Positions 51,041 through 58,860 of a DNA stretch of 64,000 nucleotides are shown here, piece after piece (position 1 is the stretch's first letter; each line of letters opens with the position of its first letter). The stretch is from contig OZ243944.1 of assembly GCA_965214295.1 (NCBI GenBank), positions 1,488,001-1,552,000 on the forward strand. Reading direction: 5' to 3'. This DNA is from JAJDUF01 sp965214295 (GTDB lineage Bacteria; Chloroflexota; UBA11872; UBA12225; JAJDUF01). Both the position numbers and the translations under genes were made by a program. The notes beneath the pieces were generated by a model. The model ran no database searches, had not been told where the DNA came from, and saw nothing but the letters and a program-made list of their open reading frames with translations.

Positions 51041-51160
51041 CTTTGCCACTGCTTCCTCTCTGGCCGCCCGCCCGCGCCGGTGCCACCTCCTTCCACGGGC
51101 GCCGGACCGGGCCGGGAGCCGGACTCTCCCTCAGTGTAACGGGCAGCGCCGGTCCGGCCA
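51041..51160 (-). promoter_or_regulatory. tyrS leader and promoter, with T-box-like motif
   Basis: On the minus strand TTGGCC and TACACT are separated by 17 bp (51160-51132), giving a leader of about 90 bases. Within it GGAGGTGGCACCGG (51090-51077) resembles the T-box element that contacts the tRNA acceptor end, and the upstream CCCGTTACACTGAGGG resembles another conserved T-box segment. A full Stem I is not evident from this start point. AAGGAGGTG is also simply a perfect anti-16S match, with no start codon at the right distance. Confidence 0.35.
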
Positions 51161-51362
51161 AGGCTCGCCAGCCGTCGCCGGGTATGCACTGTTCCTGCCG
51201 GTGATGCTAGACTGAGCAGTGGCAGCTTACGAGCGACGGCTCACTCCTCCTTGGTAGCGCCATGCCCCGGAGACTGCGTCGGCCTCGGTTTCGGAGGCTG
51301 CCCGTCGCAGGAGTCCGTCTCTCCGCGTATCCCTGTCGTATATGCCGGCTCCTGTCACCCAC

Positions 51363-51433
51363 TGCCGGGTCGTCTAATGGTAGGACACGTGACTTTGAAT
51401 CACGCAGTCGAGGTTCGAGCCCTCGCCCGGCAG
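51363..51433 (+). tRNA. trnQ: tRNA-Gln (TTG)
   Basis: Acceptor TGCCGGG (51363-51369) pairs with CCCGGCA (51426-51432); anticodon stem GTGAC... with loop CTTTGAA and anticodon TTG; T arm CGAGG-TTCGAGC-CCTCG. Discriminator G; the following CCC shows that CCA is not encoded, unlike the tRNA-Cys of this window. Confidence 0.93.
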
Positions 51434-51727
51434 CCCCTCACACCACGATCTGCACCTACTTCCGCCGCTCGGATAGCAATGCTGCCTGGCTCGCCACGGC
51501 CACTATCCACGACCATGCCAACGGCTCCGCTCCCGGTTATCCTGTAGCAACGCTAGGGCGCCCCGCTCGTCATTGCGGCGCAAGCCGCAATCCAGTCGCC
51601 CGGTCATTCCCGCGCAAACGGGAATCTACCCCCGGCCGACTGGTACTTTGCCGATACGCCCTAGTATGCTATCTCTGGTTCAGGGACAGCACAGCGCCGC
51701 TCACGCGGGCCGGGAGGAGCAAGAAGC
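51434..51727. repeat. spacer with two ATTCCC-type palindromes
   Basis: ATTGCGGC-GCAA-GCCGCAAT at 51572-51591 and ATTCCCGC-GCAA-ACGGGAAT at 51606-51625 stand in tandem between tRNA-Gln and the PhyH gene. Nothing else is recognised. Confidence 0.75.
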
Positions 51728-52567
51728 ATGGATGTATCCAGCTTGCAATACCGCCTCACAACTGACGAACGCCTCGCATTCGAACGGAACGGCTTTCTCA
51801 TCATCGAGCACGCGCTACCGGATGACCTTGTGGCGCGCCTCACCGCGGTCGTGGACCAGGTTGACGCGGCATACCGCGTCGAGCACGGGGTCGGTCCTTA
51901 TGAACGGGTCAACATTCTTGACTTTGTGGGCCACGACGCGCTGTTTCTGGAGTTGCTGGATTGTCCCACAACGTTTCCCAAGGTCTGGGGCCTGCTCGGC
52001 TGGAACATCCAGCTCTATCATTCGCACATGCCCATCTCACCGGTGATGCCGCCGGAGGCGCGACCGTCGGAGATCGAGCTAGGTCTGCACCAGGACTCCG
52101 ACCGCCTGAACAAAGAGCTGGAGACGGATCCCCAGCCGCGCATATCGCTGAAAGTCGCCTACTTCCTCACCGATACCCGCGAGTTAGGACGGGCGAACCT
52201 CTATGTGGCGCCGGGCAGCCATCTGCGCCGTCGCACCGCCGGGAAGATGAGCGCGGACGAAGCGGTTGCCGTGCAGGTTGCGCCCGGCACGGCCGTCCTC
52301 TTCGACCGGCGTATCTGGCATTCGGCCAGCGACAATATCTCCGACGTTGCCCGCAAGGTGCTGTTCTACGGCTACAGCTACCGCTGGCTGCGCCCCCGCG
52401 ACGACATGACCGCTTCCATCCGCTTCATGGATCGCTGCGATCCCATCCGCCGGCAGCTGCTCGGCGCCAGCACCGGCGGTTACGGCTACACCTCACCCAG
52501 CGACGATGACGTGCCCCTCCGGACGTGGATCCGGGAGCACGCTGGCGCGGCGGCGGTAGCGCCGTGA
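51728..52567 (+). CDS. phytanoyl-CoA dioxygenase family (PhyH) protein
   Basis: A 279-residue Fe(II)/2-oxoglutarate oxygenase. The iron ligands appear as LGLHQDSDR (His, Asp) and RRIWHSASDN (distal His), and the 2-oxoglutarate arginine lies in DVARKVLFYGYSYRW. The N-terminus FERNGFLIIEHALPDD is the standard PhyH opening. Homologues hydroxylate diverse small molecules. It stands 10 bp before an enolase-superfamily gene, so both may act in breakdown of a plant- or sugar-acid-derived compound. Confidence 0.86.
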   Translation: MDVSSLQYRLTTDERLAFERNGFLIIEHALPDDLVARLTAVVDQVDAAYRVEHGVGPYERVNILDFVGHDALFLELLDCPTTFPKVWGLLGWNIQLYHSHMPISPVMPPEARPSEIELGLHQDSDRLNKELETDPQPRISLKVAYFLTDTRELGRANLYVAPGSHLRRRTAGKMSADEAVAVQVAPGTAVLFDRRIWHSASDNISDVARKVLFYGYSYRWLRPRDDMTASIRFMDRCDPIRRQLLGASTGGYGYTSPSDDDVPLRTWIREHAGAAAVAP

Positions 52568-52577
52568 GGTCACAGCG

Positions 52578-53696
52578 ATGAAGATTACGGCCGTCGAATC
52601 CTTCGATCTGCAACTGCCCGCCTCCGAGTCCGAGCAGTCTATGGGTGCCATCACCACCACCGGCGTGACCCGTGTGCGGACGGACGAGGGGATTACCGGC
52701 TACGCCTTCCATGGCGTCGGCGCCGCCGGGGCCGCAATGACCGGCACCATCGCTCCCGTGCTCGTAGGCCAAGACCCCCTCGCCATCGAGCAGCACCTCC
52801 AGCGCGATCCTAGCCTCCTCGCGTGGCCGGCCGTCGAGCATGCGCTGTGGGACATCGCCGGCAAGGCCGCCGGCCTACCGGTATCCAAGCTGCTCGGCGG
52901 CGCCCGCGAGCTTATCCCGGTCTACCTGACCTGTGTCTGGCCCGGCGCGGCCGATCAATCCGACGTGCCCCCGCAGCGCCAGGTGGACGATGTTGCCCGC
53001 TATGTCGCGCACGGCTTTACGGCCATCAAGTACCGCGTCTGGCGCCCCGATCCGCTGGACGACGTAGCCGTCGCCCAAGCAATCCGATGGCGCGTGGGCG
53101 GCCGTGAGACGGTCGAGCTGATGCTGGACCGCACGGCCCATGCCCCCGGAACGGTGTGGGACTATGACACGGCCTACCGCGTGGCGCGCGCTTTCGAGCA
53201 AGCCGACGGCACCTGGTTGGAAGAGTGTTTCGACCGCAGCGATGTCGAATCACCGGCCCGCCTGGCCGCAGCGGTGGACATTCCGATTACCGGCGGAGAA
53301 GGGGACCGCGGCCTGGGCAAATTCGCCCGCTACCTCGCCGCCCGCTCCTTCGACATCGTGCAGCCCGATGCCTACAACTGTGGCGGCATCCTCACCCTGC
53401 GGAAGATTAGCGCACTGGCCCAGGGCTTCGGCATTCCCTGCATCCCTCACGGCACGCACGGCCTCGGCCTGGCTGGCTGGCTGCAAGTCGTCGGTGCCCT
53501 CCCCAACTGCCGTCTGCTGGAGCTGGCCATTACCGTGCCGCCGCTGCTGCCCTGGGAGCAATGGGCGCCGCTGGAATGCCTACTCAAAGGCGGATCGCCG
53601 TTCCAAATCGAGGGCACGGTGATCCGCATTCCCCAAGGTCCGGGCTTGGGCCTAGACGTAGACGCAGCCGCCATCGAGCGTTACCGCGTCTCCTGA
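52578..53696 (+). CDS. enolase-superfamily (mandelate racemase/muconate lactonizing type) enzyme
   Basis: 372 residues. The capping domain (MKITAVESFDLQLP, VRTDEGITGYAFHGVG) precedes a barrel with FTAIKYRVWRP, metal ligands in ELMLDRTAHA, WLEECFDRSD and ITGGEGDRG, and IVQPDAYNCGGI. A histidine follows in IPHGTHGLGLAGWL. Lys followed by Arg at the second strand (KYR) fits the mandelate-racemase side of the family. It probably abstracts the alpha-proton of an acid sugar. Close behind the PhyH gene. Confidence 0.85.
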   Translation: MKITAVESFDLQLPASESEQSMGAITTTGVTRVRTDEGITGYAFHGVGAAGAAMTGTIAPVLVGQDPLAIEQHLQRDPSLLAWPAVEHALWDIAGKAAGLPVSKLLGGARELIPVYLTCVWPGAADQSDVPPQRQVDDVARYVAHGFTAIKYRVWRPDPLDDVAVAQAIRWRVGGRETVELMLDRTAHAPGTVWDYDTAYRVARAFEQADGTWLEECFDRSDVESPARLAAAVDIPITGGEGDRGLGKFARYLAARSFDIVQPDAYNCGGILTLRKISALAQGFGIPCIPHGTHGLGLAGWLQVVGALPNCRLLELAITVPPLLPWEQWAPLECLLKGGSPFQIEGTVIRIPQGPGLGLDVDAAAIERYRVS

Positions 53697-53724
53697 CCCA
53701 CCGCCCCTTCCGCCAGAGAGAGCA

Positions 53725-54483
53725 ATGACCGGTCAGCGCGGTGACGAGGGGTCCCACCTGCTCGCTTCTGTCCGCGGCTGGTTCAACGCATCCTCTGAAA
53801 TAGCGCAACGAAGTCGGGAAGCGGACGTGGGGCTGTCGAAAACGGAGCGTCGTCTGCTGCGTCCCCTGCCGCCGCGCAGCAGACTGCTCGACATCGGCTG
53901 CGCGGCCGGCCGTGCCTCGTTGGCCTTGGCCCAAGCAGGCCATGCCGTCACCGGCGTGGACGTGGCGGAGCACCTGATCGCAGCGGCCCGACGCAAGGCG
54001 GCTGCTTCCGGGCAACCGGTGCTCTTTGCGGTCTGCGATCCGCTCACGCTCCGGTTTGCGGCCGGCTCGTTCGATGCCGCTCTGTTGCTGACGAGCACCT
54101 ACTGTTACGTGCCCCAGCGCCGTAATCGCCTCGCCTGGCTCCGGGAGATTGCGCGGGTGCTGGCGCCTGGCGGCTGGCTATTCCTCAGCCAACATCTCAT
54201 TGATGACATCACTACCTATGCGGCTATCCGCGAGGATAACCGTGGACGCTTTGGTGCCCTGGCCGAGGAGCTGGAGGACGGCGATAGCTTCACCATACCG
54301 GACGCTGACACTGCGCCGGGTTTCATGCACTCCTTCCTGGCGGCCGACTTGTTGGCCGAGCTGCGCTCCGCTCCTTTTGCGCTGATCGAGACGCTCCGCC
54401 GTGAGGACTTCATCCACTGTACCCTCAGAAAGAGCGGCGGCAGGGGAGCGCGGCCGCGGCCTCCCGCCCCACCGCCGCTATAA
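53725..54483 (+). CDS. class I SAM-dependent methyltransferase
   Basis: 252 residues with motif I RLLDIGCAAGRASLALAQAGH, VTGVDVAEHLI, DPLTLRFAAGSFDAALLLTSTYCY and RVLAPGGWLFLSQHL. Substrate unknown. It shares general layout with the 8758-9567 enzyme but not detailed sequence. It follows the enolase-family gene by 28 bp and precedes the M20 peptidase, all on one strand. Confidence 0.85.
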   Translation: MTGQRGDEGSHLLASVRGWFNASSEIAQRSREADVGLSKTERRLLRPLPPRSRLLDIGCAAGRASLALAQAGHAVTGVDVAEHLIAAARRKAAASGQPVLFAVCDPLTLRFAAGSFDAALLLTSTYCYVPQRRNRLAWLREIARVLAPGGWLFLSQHLIDDITTYAAIREDNRGRFGALAEELEDGDSFTIPDADTAPGFMHSFLAADLLAELRSAPFALIETLRREDFIHCTLRKSGGRGARPRPPAPPPL

Positions 54484-54510
54484 TGGCCCACTGTCTACAG
54501 GAGAGACGCG

Positions 54511-55617
54511 ATGGCTAACCGAGAGCCGACGAGCGCGGTCCACGAAGCGCGACTCGTCGAGACGTTCTGCTCCCTCGCCAGCATTGATAGCCCTTCCGGC
54601 GAGGAAGCGGCGATCAGCGCCGTCGTCGCCCAGCGCCTGCGCGACCTGGGCTGTGCGGTGACGACGGACGCCAAGCACAACGTCATTGGCCGGCTGTTCG
54701 GCACTGCCGCGGCCGACCCGATCATCCTCAGCGCCCACCTCGACACCGTAGAGCCGGGTCGCGGCGTCCGGCCGCGGCTGGACGATGGCATAATCCGCAG
54801 CGACGGCACGACGGTCCTGGGCGCCGATGACAAGGCTGGCGTCGCCGCCATTCTCGAAGCCCTCCAGGCCGTCCGCGCCAGCAGTCAGCCCATGCGTCCG
54901 GTGGAAGTCGTCTTCACCGTCAGCGAAGAGGTAGGGCTGCTGGGCGCCCGCGCCCTCGACATGTGTACACTGCGGAGCAGCACGGCGGTCGTCCTCGACA
55001 GCGCTGGCGCAGTGGGCACCATTATCAACAGTGCCCCGCAGCATGACCGCATAGACGCCACCATCATCGGGCGGGCGGCCCACGCCGGCGTCGCCCCCGA
55101 AACCGGAATCAGCGCCATCGTCGTGGCCTCGCAAGCCATCGCAGCGATGCGTCTCGGCCGCCTCGACGCCGAAACCACGGCCAATATCGGCCTGATCTCC
55201 GGCGGCTCCGCGATGAACGTCGTCCCGGAGCGCGTGACCGTCACCGGCGAAACGCGCAGCCACGATCCCGCCAAGGTGAAAGCCCAGATGCGCCACATGG
55301 TCACCGCTTTGGAGGACGCCGCGACCGCGGCCGGCGCCCAGGCCGATGTCGAGGTCAGCACGCTCTATCGAACGTTCGATATCCCGGAGGATCACGCGCT
55401 CGTACAGTCGCTGGCGGCGGCCATCCGCCGCTCCGGTCTCGAACCCAGCATGCATGCCACCGGCGGCGGCAGTGACGCCAGCGTTTTCAACGAGCGTGGG
55501 ATCGTGACGGTGAACCTCGGTGTTGGCTACGAGGCCATTCACAGCACCGACGAGCACATCGCCGTCGCCGAGCTAAAGCGCCTCGCGCAGGTCTTGGTAG
55601 CCCTCCTCGTCCCGTAG
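54511..55617 (+). CDS. M20-family metallopeptidase (PepT-like)
   Basis: 368 residues. Metal ligands and catalytic residues: ILSAHLDTVEPG (His, Asp), LGADDKAGVAAI (bridging Asp), FTVSEEVGLLGARAL (catalytic Glu and ligand Glu), and YEAIHSTDEHIAV (late His). The lid domain begins RAAHAGVAPETGISAI. It resembles peptidase T-like and related aminoacylases, which remove residues from short peptides. GGAGAG lies nine bases before the ATG. Confidence 0.9.
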   Translation: MANREPTSAVHEARLVETFCSLASIDSPSGEEAAISAVVAQRLRDLGCAVTTDAKHNVIGRLFGTAAADPIILSAHLDTVEPGRGVRPRLDDGIIRSDGTTVLGADDKAGVAAILEALQAVRASSQPMRPVEVVFTVSEEVGLLGARALDMCTLRSSTAVVLDSAGAVGTIINSAPQHDRIDATIIGRAAHAGVAPETGISAIVVASQAIAAMRLGRLDAETTANIGLISGGSAMNVVPERVTVTGETRSHDPAKVKAQMRHMVTALEDAATAAGAQADVEVSTLYRTFDIPEDHALVQSLAAAIRRSGLEPSMHATGGGSDASVFNERGIVTVNLGVGYEAIHSTDEHIAVAELKRLAQVLVALLVP

Positions 55618-55685
55618 TGTCCGTCGCTCCCCGGACGGCGGCGGCGCGCGAGCAGGGCAACTGCCGTCCGGGGAGAGATGCAACG

Positions 55686-56582
55686 ATGGACACAGTCATT
55701 ACCCAATTCCTCAGCCAAGTCGAGGGCCGCAACGGCCGTCCCTTTTCCCGCAACACATTGGCCGCCTACCGCCGCGACCTGGCCCAGTTCCGCGATTTTG
55801 TCGTCGCGCAGGGCGCCACGTCGTGGGATATCGAGCCGGCCACGTTGCTAGAGTTCCGGCAATGGCTACGCGAGCGCGACTTGGCGCTCGCCTCGCAGGC
55901 CCGCAAGCTCGCGGCGGTCAAGTCGTTCTTCGGCTACCTCGCCCGCGAAGGCATTATCCCCAGCAATCCGGCGGCGGCGCTGACCGGTCCGCAGGTTGAC
56001 CACGTCCCCCCGCAGACGGTGGCCGCCGCTGACCTACAGGCGCTCCTCGCCGCGGCCGGCGACGGGGCTGGCCCCGAGACCTCCCGCGACCGAGCGATGC
56101 TGGCCTTGCTCTGCACCACCGGCCTCCGTGCCTCCGAGATGGTCGCCCTCGACGTTACCCATCTCGACTTACCTACCTGCACCGTGACCTGCGTGCGGTC
56201 CCGGCGGCAGGATACGCAGTTACGGTTTGACGAGGACGTTGCCGCCGCCCTGCGCGACTATCTCGATACCGGGCGGCCACGCCTGGCCCAGCATCCCGAC
56301 GAGACGGCGCTCTTCCTCAATCATCGCGGGGGGCGCTTGAGCCGCCAGGGATTCTGGCTCATTGTGAAGGCCATCGCCCGTGCCGCCGGTGTCGCGGCCA
56401 TGGTCAATCCCCGCACCCTCCGCCACACCGCTGCGACCGGGATGGTCCGCCGGAGCCAAGACCTGACCCAAGTGCAAACGGACCTTGGACATGCCAGCCC
56501 CACGAGCACGCGCGTGTACGCGCAACTGGCCGGGCAGCAGGAAGAAGCGGCCGCTGGGACGACGGCGGAGCCAGCCGAGTAA
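55686..56582 (+). CDS. Xer-type tyrosine recombinase, catalytic residues partly altered
   Basis: 298 residues: a SAM-like N-terminal domain (FSRNTLAAYRRDLAQFRDF) and a catalytic domain. Present: Arg I in CTTGLRASEMV, Arg II in RTLRHTAA, His III in LGHASPTSTRVYAQL, and the nucleophile Tyr in VYAQL. Altered: the His of the H-x-L-R box is Arg (PRTLRH), and the beta-hairpin lysine appears replaced (RSRRQDTQLRF). This makes it a divergent XerC/D or an old integrase. It is not flanked by repeats or cargo. GGGGAGAG precedes the ATG at 55686. Confidence 0.82.
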   Translation: MDTVITQFLSQVEGRNGRPFSRNTLAAYRRDLAQFRDFVVAQGATSWDIEPATLLEFRQWLRERDLALASQARKLAAVKSFFGYLAREGIIPSNPAAALTGPQVDHVPPQTVAAADLQALLAAAGDGAGPETSRDRAMLALLCTTGLRASEMVALDVTHLDLPTCTVTCVRSRRQDTQLRFDEDVAAALRDYLDTGRPRLAQHPDETALFLNHRGGRLSRQGFWLIVKAIARAAGVAAMVNPRTLRHTAATGMVRRSQDLTQVQTDLGHASPTSTRVYAQLAGQQEEAAAGTTAEPAE

Positions 56583-56585
56583 GGA

Positions 56586-56966
56586 CTACCCGGCCGCAGC
56601 GTGCTGCCGCGGGCTGGAGCGCCGGCGCTCCTTGATGCGCGCGGCCCGGCCCGTCCGACCCCGCAGGTAATACAACTGGGCGCGGCGGACCTTGCCCCTC
56701 CGTACTACTTCGATGCGCTCGATCCGGGGCGAGTGCAGCAGGAAGATGCGCTCGACGCCGATGCCGTGCGTAGCAATCCGGCGCACCGTGAAGTTGGTCC
56801 CGCTGCTGCCACCGCGATAGCGGATCACGGTGCCCTCGAATATCTGGATCCGCTCGCGGTTGCCTTCCACGACCCGCACATGGACCCGCACCGTGTCCCC
56901 GGCTCCGAACTCAGGCACCGCTGGCTTTTCATACTCTTTACACAGCACATCCACACTCGTTGTCAT
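56586..56966 (-). CDS. rplS: 50S ribosomal protein L19
   Basis: 126 residues, with the L19 pattern: PEFGAGDTVRVHVRVVEGNRERIQIFEGTVI, GSSGTNFTVRRIATHGIGVERIFLLHSPRIERIEVVRRGKVRRAQLYYLRGRTGRAARIKE. A short Arg/Ser-rich tail follows. The usual neighbours trmD and rimM are not here. Confidence 0.95.
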   Translation of the reverse strand: MTTSVDVLCKEYEKPAVPEFGAGDTVRVHVRVVEGNRERIQIFEGTVIRYRGGSSGTNFTVRRIATHGIGVERIFLLHSPRIERIEVVRRGKVRRAQLYYLRGRTGRAARIKERRRSSPRQHAAAG

Positions 56967-57007
56967 ACCATCCGATCCTTCTCAGCCCGGATAAGCCAAA
57001 CCTAGTC

Positions 57008-57178
57008 CTACTCTTTGTCCACAGTCACCGACCAGATGAGCGCGATGACCCAGCCGATAAACGTCCAACCGAGCAAAAGATTCATGAGGAAGATGGCGAG
57101 GGTGTTTCGCTTTTTCCTCAGTAAAGCGACTATGAACGGAAGAAAGTAGGCGACTGTTCCCAGAATCCATCTCCACAA
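57008..57178 (-). CDS. superinfection-immunity-family membrane protein
   Basis: About 56 residues. WILGTVAYFLPFIVALLRKKRNTLAIFLMNLLLGWTFIGWVIALIWSVT is the two-helix core of the Imm_superinfect family, named after phage T4 Imm but common in bacterial chromosomes. The TTG at 57178 with GGAGG nine bases upstream is taken as the start; about 60 upstream open codons are Arg/Ser-rich and unlike the family. Confidence 0.72.
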   Translation of the reverse strand: MWRWILGTVAYFLPFIVALLRKKRNTLAIFLMNLLLGWTFIGWVIALIWSVTVDKE

Positions 57179-57606
57179 TCCAGCCCGCCTCCGACACGAA
57201 GCACTCGCCAGGGAGAGCAACCGCCGCCGGCGTAGGAAGCACCGTGCGAGTGACACCGGAGACGGCGAGCGCCAACGGACAAGTATACACCATCTCCGGC
57301 GCCCGGCTGATCGGCTATGATTGGTGAATCCAGGGTAAGCGCATTTGGAGGGCAACGGCGAAACGCAGCCCCCTCGTCACTCCGGCTTTTCCCAGAGTCC
57401 AGCGCAGCAAGAAAAGAGCGTGTGTCCCCTCCCCCGGACTGGGCGACCAGGGGAGGAGAACTGCTCCCTGCCCCTGCGGAGCGGGGGAAGGGCCGGGGAA
57501 GGGGGCGGAGGTGCGGTCCAACTCGCCTTCCGCCGAAAACCTACCCCTGTGAGGGGTGAGGGCCGGGGGGTGAGGTGCATAATACATTACTACCAGGGGA
57601 GCACTC
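57179..57606. other. spacer with GC-rich repeats
   Basis: 428 bp. CCCCTCCCCCGGACTG/GGGGAGGAG at 57427-57455, GCCCCTGCGGAGCGGGGGAAG at about 57470, and ACCTACCCCTGTGAGGGGTGAGG at 57539-57575 are members of the GC-rich repeat family; the last resembles 13646-13680. No gene is seen. Confidence 0.55.
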
Positions 57607-57897
57607 ATGATTATCGGTGTCGTGCGGCTCGTCTTCCACCTCCCGGCCAGCGACTCGCTCAAGGCCAAGCGGCGTATCGTCCGCCCGCTGGCCCAGCAGC
57701 TCCGCCGCAAGTTCAGCGTCGCCGTAGCCGAGATCGAAGATCAGGACCTCTGGCAATCGGCCGTCCTGGGGTGTGTCTGTGTCTCATCGGATAGCCAACA
57801 CGCCGACGCCGTGCTGGCCGAGGTCGCCAATTTTGCCGAGCGCCACCGTGAGGCCGTGCTCACCGCTTACGAGACCGAGCTGATCCACGCTTTCTAG
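57607..57897 (+). CDS. DUF503 family protein
   Basis: A 96-residue DUF503 (YlxP-like) protein: MIIGVVRLVFHLPASDSLKAKRRIVRPLAQQLRRKFSVAVAEI and FAERHREAVLTAYETELI. In many bacteria it is encoded beside rbfA/infB, but not here. The family has a ferredoxin-like fold and unknown function. Its last 38 bases overlap the convergent tlyA gene. Confidence 0.9.
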   Translation: MIIGVVRLVFHLPASDSLKAKRRIVRPLAQQLRRKFSVAVAEIEDQDLWQSAVLGCVCVSSDSQHADAVLAEVANFAERHREAVLTAYETELIHAF

Positions 57898-58702
57898 CCG
57901 GCACGCGCTCCGCCGCTGCCAAGGCGCGGGCGATGGCGTCGTCTGCCGCGAGCGCCGGGCGCGGCGCGGTGGGCACCGGCCCTTGGGCGAGCACGAAGAA
58001 CTCTACGTTGCCCGCCGGACCGCGTAGCGGCGAGGGTGTCAGCCCTACCGGCGTGTGGCCGAGCCGCGGCAGCGTTGCCAGCACGGCATTGAGCACCAGC
58101 CGGTGAACCGCCGGGTCGCGCACCACACCGCCGCGGCCAACCCACTCCGGGCCGGCCTCGAATTGCGGCTTCACTAACGCCAGCAGCTCCCCCTCCGGCC
58201 GCAACGACCGCAGCACTTCCGGCAGCACTTTCGCCAGCGAGATGAAGGCCACGTCAACGGTGACGAGGCCAACCGGCTCAGGCAGCGACTCCATATACCG
58301 GGCGTTCACGCCCTCCATCACGACAACCCGCCGGTCCTGGCGCAGCTTCCAGGCCAGTTGGGCCCGTCCCACGTCGAGCGCATACACACGGGCGGCGCCG
58401 CGCTGGAGCAGGGCATCCGTAAACCCCCCGGTCGAGGCTCCCACGTCCAGGCACACCCGGCCGGTAACATCCACCGCGAATACGTCGAGGGCGTGGGCCA
58501 GTTTCTCACCGCCCCGGCTCACGAACGGCGGCGGCCGACGCACCTCAAGGTCGGCGGTCGGCGGCACCGATTGCGCCGGCGCCCGGCCGATTGCGCCGTC
58601 AACCCGCACCTCGCCGGCATAAATCAAGCGTTGCGCCTGCTCCCGGCTAGGCACGAGGCCGCGGTCCACGAGCAGACGATCAAGACGCTCACGAGCGGGC
58701 AT
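57860..58702 (-). CDS. tlyA: TlyA-family rRNA 2'-O-methyltransferase / hemolysin
   Basis: 280 residues. An N-terminal S4 RNA-binding domain (RERLDRLLVDRGLVPSREQAQRLIYAGEVRVDG) leads into an FtsJ-like Rossmann domain (PPFVSRGGEKLAHAL, VCLDVGASTGGFTDALLQRGA, YALDVGRAQLAWKLR, LVTVDVAFISLAKVLPEV, LALVKPQFEAG). TlyA methylates 16S and 23S rRNA at 2'-OH positions. The ATG at 58702 is preferred over a GTG at 58714. An Ala/Arg-rich tail runs into the DUF503 gene. Confidence 0.9.
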   Translation of the reverse strand: MPARERLDRLLVDRGLVPSREQAQRLIYAGEVRVDGAIGRAPAQSVPPTADLEVRRPPPFVSRGGEKLAHALDVFAVDVTGRVCLDVGASTGGFTDALLQRGAARVYALDVGRAQLAWKLRQDRRVVVMEGVNARYMESLPEPVGLVTVDVAFISLAKVLPEVLRSLRPEGELLALVKPQFEAGPEWVGRGGVVRDPAVHRLVLNAVLATLPRLGHTPVGLTPSPLRGPAGNVEFFVLAQGPVPTAPRPALAADDAIARALAAAERVPARKRGSARSRKR

Positions 58703-58739
58703 CGGATACACCAACTCCGGTCATTGCCCTGAACATACC

Positions 58740-58830
58740 CCCCATCCGTCATCCCCGCGCCAGCAGGAACCCACGTCCCCCTGTGCAGCAGGGGGGCATA
58801 GGGAGGCCGTCGCCAGCCCCTCAATTCCGG
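58740..58830. repeat. degenerate palindrome plus G-run hairpin
   Basis: ATCCCCGC-GCCA-GCAGGAAC (58751-58770, arms eroded), followed by CCCCCTGTGCAGCAGGGGGGC and CATAGGGAGG. It has the same module order as at 15509-15590. Confidence 0.55.
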
Positions 58831-58860
58831 CTTCCGCCGGGATGATCGGATACTATCAAC

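Noticed and set aside
51434..51560. Integrated element next to tRNA-Gln
   Set aside because: No duplicate of the tRNA 3' end was found downstream within the window.
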